DNA of 12,030 nucleotides from Gammaproteobacteria bacterium UBA3498 (GTDB lineage: Bacteria > Pseudomonadota > Gammaproteobacteria > Pseudomonadales > Pseudohongiellaceae). Made by a program: the position numbers and the translations under genes. The first letter of the stretch is position 1; the number at the start of each line of letters is the position of its first letter. The DNA lies in contig DFQD01000206.1 of assembly GCA_002377605.1 (NCBI GenBank), forward strand, positions 29,179-41,208. The letters run 5' to 3'. Of the stretch, positions 1 to 5,905 are shown piece after piece. Under the pieces are notes generated by a model. That model was given only the letters and a program-made list of their open reading frames with translations, had not been told where the DNA came from and ran no database searches.

Positions 1-882
1 ATGCCTACGCTTAATTGGTATGAAGGGATTGCATCAAATTGGTCGCCAGGCGAGCGTGGAGCACAAGAGAGATTGGATAGCTTTATTCAAAAAGGTATTG
101 AGAACTACAAAGTAGGTAGAGATTTTCCTGCTTTAAATTCAGTCTCCAGACAATCCCCCCATTTGCACTATGGAGAAATATCACCGCGACAAATTCTACA
201 TTGCATTGCTAAAGCTACCCAAGGGATGCAAATCGAAGCAAATGTTGCACATTTTCAGAAAGAACTGGCGTGGCGTGAGTTTTCTTATTCCTTACTCTAC
301 TACTTTCCTTTCATTACCCATCGCAATTTAAATCAGAAATTCGACCACTTCCCATGGGTTGAAAACGAAGCACTGTTGCGACTTTGGCAAGGGGGTAAGA
401 CAGGTTTTCCTATAATCGATGCGGGTATGCGAGAGCTTTGGCATACAGGCTACATGCATAACCGAGTGCGGATGATAGTTGCGTCTTTCCTGGTAAAGAA
501 TCTTTGCATTCCATGGCAGCTCGGGGCTAAATGGTTTTGGGATTGTTTACTTGATGCGGACCTCGCAAACAATTCTGCCAGTTGGCAATGGGTGGCTGGA
601 AGTGGTGCCGATGCTGCTCCCTATTTTCGGATATTTAATCCTGTCATTCAGTCGCAAAAATTTGATCCTGACGGCAATTATATTCGGTCCTATGTGCCTG
701 AATTAAGTTCATGCCCCAGCAAACTAATTCATGATCCCGGATCAGCCTCGCCAACTGAGATTCGAAAACATGGGATTATTCTCGGAAATGACTATCCGTT
801 GCCGATTGTGGATCTAAAAGAAACTAGAGCAGCAGCGCTCACTGCTTATAAAAATATGAAAGAAACTATCCTGGCTGCTTAA
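1..882 (+). CDS. phrB: Deoxyribodipyrimidine photolyase, C-terminal part (5' end outside window)
   Basis: This is the FAD-binding, DNA-repair part of a class I cyclobutane pyrimidine dimer photolyase, which splits UV dimers using blue light. The 293 visible residues include HLHYGEISPRQ (54-64), GKTGFPIIDAGMRELW (132-147), YMHNRVRMI (151-159) and WQWVAGSGADAAPYFRIFNP (195-214), all typical of the FAD domain. The electron-transfer tryptophan triad of the E. coli enzyme (W306, W359, W382) appears intact as W119, W172 and W195. Full-length enzymes have about 470 residues, and the N-terminal antenna-binding Rossmann domain is missing. The ATG at position 1 is therefore most likely an internal methionine: the residues after it match the middle of the family, just before the helical domain. 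The gene converges on trpE and the two stop codons overlap. The family is certain. CPD specificity, rather than cryptochrome function, is inferred from motif similarity. Confidence 0.93.
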   Translation: MPTLNWYEGIASNWSPGERGAQERLDSFIQKGIENYKVGRDFPALNSVSRQSPHLHYGEISPRQILHCIAKATQGMQIEANVAHFQKELAWREFSYSLLYYFPFITHRNLNQKFDHFPWVENEALLRLWQGGKTGFPIIDAGMRELWHTGYMHNRVRMIVASFLVKNLCIPWQLGAKWFWDCLLDADLANNSASWQWVAGSGADAAPYFRIFNPVIQSQKFDPDGNYIRSYVPELSSCPSKLIHDPGSASPTEIRKHGIILGNDYPLPIVDLKETRAAALTAYKNMKETILAA

Positions 883-2357
883 CCTACATTGAGAGATTTC
901 TGAGCGAGTTGCACAGCTTTTACGATAGCCCTAGCCTTACTTTGAGTCTCTTCCCACTCTTTGTCTGGCTCAGAATCGGCGACTATTCCTGCACCTGCTC
1001 CTACGTAAAGTTTTTGATTCTTTATCACTGCCGTACGTATTGCGATCGCCATGTCCATATTATCGTTCCAGCCAAGATAGCCCATAGCACCACCATAGAT
1101 ACCGCGTTTATGAGGCTCCAGTTCATCGATTATTTCCATCGCTCGTACTTTCGGGGCGCCACTCAAGGTGCCAACGGGAAGGGTGGACTGCAGCAAATCT
1201 AATGCGGTTTTATCGTCACGAATTTCACTCTCTACTATAGAAGCGATATGCATGACATGAGAGTAGCGCTCTACAAACATTTTCTTGGGAACAGTAACAG
1301 AACCTATCTTCGATACCCTCCCAGAATCATTCCGGCTTAAATCGATGAGCATTAAATGCTCTGCTATTTCCTTAGCATCAGCTAAAAGCTCAACTTCCAG
1401 AGCCTGATCCTCTGCCTCTGTTGATCCGCGCTTTCTAGTACCTGCCAAAGGACGCACGGTAATTCTTCCGCTTTCTACCCTTGCGAGTATTTCTGGAGAT
1501 GCGCTCACCACATGATGGTCATCCATATCGAAGAACACCATGTAAGGAGATGGATTTAGGTAACGTAGTGCACGATAAACATTGATTGGATCACTATCAA
1601 AATCGATTGACATGCGCTGAGCCAATACAACCTGCATAACATCGCCTGCAACAATATATTCTTTTATTTTTTCAACTGCTGTTTCATAACGTGCTTGCTC
1701 GAAGTGATGATGAAACTGATCTTCTGATACGTCCTTGCCTGATCCAGATTCAGGAAATGGTGTTGGGGATTTCAAAAGTTCTTGAAGTTGATCCAGTCGA
1801 CTTTGTGCTTTTACATAGGCATCAGACGCTGATGGATCTACGTTAATGATGAAAGAGATAGTTCCGCGGAGGTTGTCGAAAACAACTACCTCCTCCGATA
1901 ACATTAACAAAATGTCAGGCGTGTCAATTTCATCTTCACCTACGCTTGGCCCAATCGTTGTTTCAACATAACGTACAGTGTCATAGGCAAAGTAACCAAC
2001 CAGCCCGCCCGTAAATCGTTGCGGATCACCAAGTTCCGCTACGCGATAGCGGGATTTAAATTCGGATATAAATTCAAAGGGATTGTTAGTCTCTTTTTCT
2101 TCAAGGACCTCACCTCCAACTTCTACCATTACCTTTCTAGCCTTGACTCGAAGCACAGTTCTGCAAGGCAAGCCGATAATGGAGAAGCGTCCCCACTTCT
2201 CTCCGCCCTGAACCGATTCGAAAAAATAACTATGTTTGCCCTTCGCCAATTTCAGGTAGGTGCTAAGGGGAGTTTCAGTATCAGCAAGAACTTCCCTAAC
2301 AATTGGAATACGGTTAAATCCTTCCGCTGAAAGTTGCTGGAGACGCTCTTCATTCAT
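879..2357 (-). CDS. trpE: Anthranilate synthase component I (TrpE)
   Basis: TrpE makes anthranilate from chorismate using ammonia delivered by TrpG, the first committed step of tryptophan synthesis. The 492-residue length is normal. The N-terminal half carries the tryptophan-sensing segment FFESVQGGEKWGRFSIIG (45-62). The C-terminal chorismate-binding domain shows GDVMQVVLAQR (238-248), HLMLIDLSRND (334-344), the region around the catalytic histidine RYSHVMH (H370), GTLSGAPKVRAMEII (396-410) and AGAGIVADSEPDKEWEET (454-471). The start codon lies 12 bp after the rpe stop, so the two genes are probably co-transcribed. The nearest ribosome-binding candidate is a GAGG that overlaps the rpe stop, 10 nt before the ATG. 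I see no trp leader peptide or attenuator directly upstream. The LLES motif of the enteric enzymes reads FFES here, with the Glu and Ser kept. PabB is a less likely alternative: length and N-terminal motif favour TrpE. Confidence 0.96.
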   Translation of the reverse strand: MNEERLQQLSAEGFNRIPIVREVLADTETPLSTYLKLAKGKHSYFFESVQGGEKWGRFSIIGLPCRTVLRVKARKVMVEVGGEVLEEKETNNPFEFISEFKSRYRVAELGDPQRFTGGLVGYFAYDTVRYVETTIGPSVGEDEIDTPDILLMLSEEVVVFDNLRGTISFIINVDPSASDAYVKAQSRLDQLQELLKSPTPFPESGSGKDVSEDQFHHHFEQARYETAVEKIKEYIVAGDVMQVVLAQRMSIDFDSDPINVYRALRYLNPSPYMVFFDMDDHHVVSASPEILARVESGRITVRPLAGTRKRGSTEAEDQALEVELLADAKEIAEHLMLIDLSRNDSGRVSKIGSVTVPKKMFVERYSHVMHIASIVESEIRDDKTALDLLQSTLPVGTLSGAPKVRAMEIIDELEPHKRGIYGGAMGYLGWNDNMDMAIAIRTAVIKNQKLYVGAGAGIVADSEPDKEWEETQSKARAIVKAVQLAQKSLNVG

Positions 2358-2369
2358 GGGAGGAAAGCC

Positions 2370-3053
2370 TCAATGGCTTGGATTAGGATTCTGACCAAGC
2401 TCTTCGCGCATGGCCCTTATAGTAGCGGCGTAATCTTTACTGTTAAAAATAGCAGACCCTGTGACAAACATGTCAGCTCCGGCGTCGGCAATTTCACGAA
2501 TATTTTTCACACTAACGCCGCCATCAACCTCCAGTAGAATTTGATAGCCGCTGTCATCGATTAGCTTACGTACTTTCTCCAGCTTCTTAAGCGTAGCCGG
2601 GATAAATTTTTGGCCACCGAAACCGGGGTTAACAGACATTAGAAGAATGACATCGACCTTGTCCATCAAATATTCGAGGCATTCGATAGATGAGCCGGGA
2701 TTAAATACTAGACCAGATTTACAACCCTGGTCTCTTACAAGCTGAAGAGATCGATCCACATGAGTAGTGGCTTCAGGATGAAAGCTAATATAGCTGGCAC
2801 CGGCTTTAGCGAAATCCAGAATGAGCTGATCTACAGGAGTAACCATTAAATGCACATCGATAGGTGCGGCAATTTTATGATTACGCAAAGCCTCACAAAC
2901 CATGGGACCAATGGTGAGATTAGGCACATAATGATTGTCCATTACATCGAAATGGATAACATCTGCACCAGCATCTAGCACAGCATTAACTTCTTCGCCT
3001 AAACGAGCGAAGTCTGCCGAGAGAATGGACGGAGCAATCAAGTAATCTTTCAT
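2370..3053 (-). CDS. rpe: Ribulose-phosphate 3-epimerase
   Basis: This enzyme interconverts D-ribulose 5-phosphate and D-xylulose 5-phosphate in the pentose phosphate pathway. It is a 227-residue TIM barrel that aligns end to end with E. coli Rpe from the first residues (MKDYLIAPSILSADFARLGE), which fixes the start. The metal ligands and catalytic aspartates are in place: H34 and D36 in VIHFDVMDN, H68 in DVHLM, and D177 in LEVDGG. The phosphate-binding region is seen as NPGFGGQ (142-148). The bases just before the ATG are pyrimidine-rich (TACCTCC) and I find no Shine-Dalgarno sequence. The gene probably heads an rpe-trpE operon driven by the promoter in the 152-bp gap before it. In Pseudomonas, gph (phosphoglycolate phosphatase) usually sits between rpe and trpE; there is no room for it here. 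Confidence 0.97.
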   Translation of the reverse strand: MKDYLIAPSILSADFARLGEEVNAVLDAGADVIHFDVMDNHYVPNLTIGPMVCEALRNHKIAAPIDVHLMVTPVDQLILDFAKAGASYISFHPEATTHVDRSLQLVRDQGCKSGLVFNPGSSIECLEYLMDKVDVILLMSVNPGFGGQKFIPATLKKLEKVRKLIDDSGYQILLEVDGGVSVKNIREIADAGADMFVTGSAIFNSKDYAATIRAMREELGQNPNPSH

Positions 3054-3087
3054 GGAGGTATCAGGCCATAAGTCCAGAAGTGGCGGT

Positions 3088-3116
3088 ATTGTACAGATTA
3101 CGGCGGCTTTTGTCCC
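3088..3116 (-). promoter_or_regulatory. Candidate sigma-70 promoter for rpe-trpE
   Basis: On the minus strand, GGGACA (3116-3111, four of six matches to TTGACA) is followed after 17 bp by TACAAT (3093-3088, five of six matches to TATAAT). Transcription would begin near 3081 and leave a leader of about 28 nt before the rpe ATG. The site lies in the gap between the J-domain gene and rpe. This is a match by eye only, with no experimental support. Confidence 0.45.
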
Positions 3117-3130
3117 AGAGCTTGCCGCCG
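3101..3130. repeat. GC-rich inverted repeat around the rpe promoter -35 element
   Basis: Two perfect 7-bp arms, CGGCGGC (3101-3107) and GCCGCCG (3124-3130), are separated by 16 bp. One arm lies in the promoter spacer and the -35 hexamer lies in the loop, so the repeat could be an operator. As RNA from the upstream genes it could fold into a hairpin, but no T-run follows on the minus strand, so it is not a standard intrinsic terminator. The function is unknown. Confidence 0.35.
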
Positions 3131-3205
3131 GTGCTAAGCCTCGGCCTCACTGAAAGAAAAGGCAGTAACCTATGCGAGTGAAGATCATGAATTAGAGATA
3201 TCGCT

Positions 3206-3934
3206 TTAGGCTCTGATCTTCCGGTAACCGCATACAGTCTCATAAGCAGTGCGGATAGCCATGGATTTTTCCTGCGCTTGTTTTAGGGACTCTTCAGAAA
3301 GGTTATCACGCACGAGTTTATCTGGGTGATAGCGCGACATCATGCGCAAGTAAGCCCGACGAATTTCTCCATCTTCAGCGTCAGGTTCCAGTTGCAATAC
3401 TTTATAAGCATTGTGCGAAAAGTTTCGTGCTTTATATTGTTTAGTATCATTGTGACCTTGCATCGCATTATACAATTTCACAAATGTAGATTTATCATAG
3501 CCAAGAATCTCGGCAATATCGCGCAGCAACACTTTCTCTTTTAAACGCAATTTGCCTTTTACCAAGGCATGTCTGATTTGAATCTTGAGAAACAAATATG
3601 CCAGTGCGCTATTTTTCCCAATTGTTTCAACCAAATTATCAATGCAAGGCATTACATCAGTATTCGCTTGCTTGCCTTGATCAAAATAATTTATCGCCTG
3701 ATGTCGTTCGATTGCGCTAAGTCCCATTAGCTGCATGATACTTGAAGCATACTTCACTTCATTCGTTGTAACCCGCCCATCCATCTTGGCAATTTTCCCC
3801 ATTACTGCAAACATAGCCATTAACAGTAATTGCTGCGCCCGACCCCCATTAGGGACGGGCGCATGGGGATCGGTGCCGTTTAATCGACTGGTAATAGCTC
3901 GCTTGTAACCGCGATTAAGTAGTAATGCGATCAT
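3206..3934 (-). CDS. DjlA-like protein: TerB-type helical domain plus C-terminal J domain
   Basis: This is a probable co-chaperone that stimulates the ATPase of DnaK (Hsp70). In its 242 residues an N-terminal helical domain of the TerB/DjlA type (about 35-160, including GKIAKMDGRVTTNEV) is followed by a short linker and a C-terminal J domain (about 175-240) with the diagnostic HPD at 203-205 in RYHPDKLV. The order of domains and the location beside lptD match E. coli djlA. E. coli DjlA is about 271 residues and has an N-terminal transmembrane segment. Here only a short hydrophobic start (MIALLL) remains, and an in-frame stop two codons upstream rules out a longer N terminus. It is therefore probably soluble or only loosely attached to the membrane. 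The start lies 3 bp after murU with a weak ribosome-binding site, which suggests translational coupling. I leave the symbol empty because the anchor is missing. Confidence 0.85.
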   Translation of the reverse strand: MIALLLNRGYKRAITSRLNGTDPHAPVPNGGRAQQLLLMAMFAVMGKIAKMDGRVTTNEVKYASSIMQLMGLSAIERHQAINYFDQGKQANTDVMPCIDNLVETIGKNSALAYLFLKIQIRHALVKGKLRLKEKVLLRDIAEILGYDKSTFVKLYNAMQGHNDTKQYKARNFSHNAYKVLQLEPDAEDGEIRRAYLRMMSRYHPDKLVRDNLSEESLKQAQEKSMAIRTAYETVCGYRKIRA

Positions 3935-3937
3935 GAC

Positions 3938-4627
3938 TCAGTTTGCGTTCGATTGAGCGACTATTTTGTTTACCACTTTCAGCCTTTCTGGTGTTCCAAC
4001 ATCGATCCATAAGCCATCGTAGACTTCTCCACTAACCAAATTGTTCGCCATAGCTTCCTGTAAAAGAGGAATGGTCGACCGTGGTTGAATAGGAAATCCT
4101 TCAAATAACTTTTTGTGCATTACACTAATGCCACTAAAGGTCAGGCGCTTGTCGCGTGCATCGTGATCTTCATGAACTTTTCTACTTTCATCTATATAGA
4201 AATCTCCATGTGGGTTGTGTTCTGCATTTTCTACGAGAACCAGGTGTGCCAAGCTATCTTTACCATCTAGAGGTTGTAATCGCGAAAAATCAAAATCGGT
4301 CCAAATATCAGCATTGACGACAATAAAACTGTCATCTTTAAGTTTAGGCAAAGATTTAATAATGCCACCGGCTGTATCCAGGCGTATGGCCTCTTTGGAG
4401 TAGAGAATCTCTATGTCGAATTGGGAGCCATCTCCCAGAGCTTCTTCTATCATTGCGCCTAGGTAGAAATGATTGATAACTACACCAGTAATGCCGCCCT
4501 CCGCCAGCCGCTCGATCTGATACTCAATCAAGGTCTTATCCCCTACCTTTAGCAGAGGTTTTGGTTTGTCAGCGGTCAGCGGCTGCATACGCTTGCCCAA
4601 GCCGGCAGCCAAAATCATGGCGCGCAT
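3938..4627 (-). CDS. murU: N-acetylmuramate alpha-1-phosphate uridylyltransferase (MurU)
   Basis: MurU converts MurNAc 1-phosphate and UTP to UDP-MurNAc. This is the last specific step of the anabolic peptidoglycan recycling route, which bypasses de novo UDP-MurNAc synthesis and gives intrinsic fosfomycin tolerance in Pseudomonas. The 229 residues form a single nucleotidyltransferase domain: GLGKRMQPLT (9-18) with the KPKPLL lysines (21-26), LDTAGGI (83-89), the metal-binding region NADIWTDFDF (105-114) and WIDVGTPERL (207-216). The length equals that of Pseudomonas MurU, and the amgK gene directly upstream supports this over a general glucose-1-phosphate nucleotidyltransferase. I chose the first ATG, which gives the standard MRAMILAAG start. 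A weak GGA lies 6 nt before it. The gene begins 57 bp after amgK and probably shares its transcript. Its TGA stop is in frame with the following J-domain gene. Confidence 0.93.
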   Translation of the reverse strand: MRAMILAAGLGKRMQPLTADKPKPLLKVGDKTLIEYQIERLAEGGITGVVINHFYLGAMIEEALGDGSQFDIEILYSKEAIRLDTAGGIIKSLPKLKDDSFIVVNADIWTDFDFSRLQPLDGKDSLAHLVLVENAEHNPHGDFYIDESRKVHEDHDARDKRLTFSGISVMHKKLFEGFPIQPRSTIPLLQEAMANNLVSGEVYDGLWIDVGTPERLKVVNKIVAQSNAN

Positions 4628-4684
4628 AGTTTTTCCAGTAAGTATTTTCTGCGGCTGGCCCAGCTGCCCTCACGCATTATTGCT

Positions 4685-5737
4685 TCAGAGTTTGGTCCTA
4701 GCGGTCGGTTCCACCACATGCTTAAACCAGTCAACAAATGATTTAAGTTCCTTATATCGTTGACCAACCTCCAAAAAATATTGAATGACCAGAGGAATAT
4801 CGGCCAAATATCGCGGTTTATTATCCCTAATACACAGTCGCGCGAAGATCCCAATTACCTTCAATTGGCGCTGAAGCCCCATGAGGTCGAAGTCTCGTAG
4901 AAATTGGATTTCTTCAATATTTTTGACAAGTCCGGAGCTTTTCGCCTGCCTTAGATAGTATAGTGCCCAGCCATCAACTTGCTCCTGATCCCAGCGGATA
5001 TAAGCATCCCTTAGTAAAGAAACAAGATCGTAGGTGTAAGGTCCGCTTACAGCGTCCTGGAAATCGATAATCCCAGGAGTGGAATTTTCACCAAATTCCT
5101 TCGTACCGAGAATCATCAGATTCCTGGAATGGTAATCTCGGTGCACCGCCACTTTAGGTTGCGACAAAGCAGCCTCTTCCAAAAATTCCAGTGTTTCAGC
5201 GATTAATGCTTTCTCATTTTCCTTTAACTTTAATTGAAGAAATTGAGAACAAAACCAATTCTCAAATAAGGACATTTCTCGATGCAATTCAGACTTGTCA
5301 TAGGGGTCAAGTTTCTCTTTATAAACTCCTGCCTGAATATCAATTAAAGAGTCAATCGCTACTTTATAGAGCATATTAATTTCCGATTGATTGCCCGCTT
5401 TTTGTAGATAAACTAATCGATTGAGATAAATTTCATCACCAAAATCATCCAACAACATAAAGCCCTGATCATAGTCAACAGAGAATACCTTCGGTACAGT
5501 CACCCCAGCTTCTCGTAATAAGTTGCAGATACGGACGAAAATGCGGGAGTTTTCTTGCTCAGGCGGCGAATCAACTGCAATAAAACGCGCCTCCTCAGAG
5601 CGGACCCTAAAATAGCGACGAAAGCTGGCATCCCCACTTACCAGGGTAATAGCTACCTCACCTTTGTTTTGGGGCAACCTTTGTTTGAGTATCTGCTTAG
5701 CCCAAAGTCCTAATTGTTCTTGTCTGGATTCCGACAT
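4685..5737 (-). CDS. amgK: N-acetylmuramate/N-acetylglucosamine anomeric kinase (AmgK)
   Basis: AmgK phosphorylates MurNAc (and GlcNAc) at the anomeric carbon and feeds MurU in cytoplasmic cell-wall recycling. The 350-residue protein has an aminoglycoside-phosphotransferase fold: GDASFRRYFRV (35-45) as the nucleotide loop, MLLDDFGD (94-101) near the hinge, the catalytic loop VHRDYHSRNLM (198-208, with D201 as the expected base) and the metal-binding IIDFQDAVSGPYTYDLVSLL (223-242). Such proteins are often labelled only as phosphotransferase, but this length and the place upstream of murU and opposite lptD match characterised AmgK. Antibiotic resistance is not implied. The gene is transcribed away from lptD and appears to lead a three-gene unit, amgK-murU-djlA-like. 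Only a weak GAAAG precedes the start codon. Confidence 0.92.
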   Translation of the reverse strand: MSESRQEQLGLWAKQILKQRLPQNKGEVAITLVSGDASFRRYFRVRSEEARFIAVDSPPEQENSRIFVRICNLLREAGVTVPKVFSVDYDQGFMLLDDFGDEIYLNRLVYLQKAGNQSEINMLYKVAIDSLIDIQAGVYKEKLDPYDKSELHREMSLFENWFCSQFLQLKLKENEKALIAETLEFLEEAALSQPKVAVHRDYHSRNLMILGTKEFGENSTPGIIDFQDAVSGPYTYDLVSLLRDAYIRWDQEQVDGWALYYLRQAKSSGLVKNIEEIQFLRDFDLMGLQRQLKVIGIFARLCIRDNKPRYLADIPLVIQYFLEVGQRYKELKSFVDWFKHVVEPTARTKL

Positions 5738-5791
5738 TTATAATCTTTCGATGTAATTTTCAGTTGCTATGCAATCTAACTTCAATGAATT

Positions 5792-5819
5792 ATTATGCCT
5801 GTACGCGCCAGTTTCACCA
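5792..5819 (-). promoter_or_regulatory. Weak candidate promoter for amgK
   Basis: On the minus strand, CATAAT (5797-5792, five of six matches to TATAAT) lies 16 bp after TGGTGA (5819-5814, a poor match to TTGACA). The leader to the amgK ATG would be about 48 nt. The -10 is reasonable and the -35 is weak, so this is a guess. Confidence 0.25.
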
Positions 5820-5891
5820 GCGCATAAACTTGTAAGTCGGTTCTATTTGCTAATTGTTTATTTCGATTCCACTCTTCAAATTGATCTCCGC

Positions 5892-5895
5892 AGGA
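5892..5895 (+). promoter_or_regulatory. Ribosome-binding site supporting the GTG start of lptD
   Basis: AGGA lies 10 nt before the GTG at 5906. The reading frame is closed by a TGA at 5882-5884 and no in-frame ATG lies between. The GTG directly yields a proper signal peptide, so it is the best start. Confidence 0.6.
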
Positions 5896-5905
5896 TTATT
5901 ATCTC

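Larger units (their letters stand above)
5738..5905. other. Divergent intergenic region between amgK and lptD
   Basis: These 168 bp must hold the start signals for both divergent units. I see no sigma-E type GGAACTT element in front of lptD, although E. coli lptD is sigma-E controlled, and no convincing sigma-70 pair on the plus strand. On the minus strand there is a weak candidate for amgK. A small inverted repeat TTGC-TAT-GCAA lies at 5764-5774. No tRNA, small gene or terminator is visible. Confidence 0.6.

Noticed and set aside
1..882. Photolyase read as a complete short gene because the window begins with ATG
   Set aside because: The residues after the ATG match the middle of class I photolyases and the N-terminal domain is absent, so this is a window edge and not a real start.
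909..1202. 97-residue plus-strand open frame inside trpE
   Set aside because: Antisense shadow of a strongly conserved gene; rich in Cys, His and Tyr with no family resemblance.
3061..3243. 60-residue minus-strand open frame in the gap between the J-domain gene and rpe
   Set aside because: It overlaps the end of the J-domain gene, resembles no family I know, has a mixed composition and covers the likely rpe promoter. Probably chance.
4628..4684. GC-rich palindromic stretch between amgK and murU, considered as a terminator
   Set aside because: The symmetric core GCTGG-G-CCAGC leaves too small a loop and no T-run follows on the minus strand.
4615..4854. 79-residue minus-strand open frame across the amgK-murU gap
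   Set aside because: It overlaps the 3' end of amgK and the first codons of murU in another frame, and both of those are clear full-length genes.
5764..5774. TTGC-TAT-GCAA inverted repeat in the amgK-lptD region, considered as an operator
   Set aside because: The arms are only 4 bp and such a repeat is expected by chance; noted only in the description of the region.
5826..5880. Possible sigma-E promoter for lptD (AAACTT and TCAAA)
   Set aside because: The two blocks are 45 bp apart, far beyond the usual spacing of about 16 bp, and the GGAAC part is missing.
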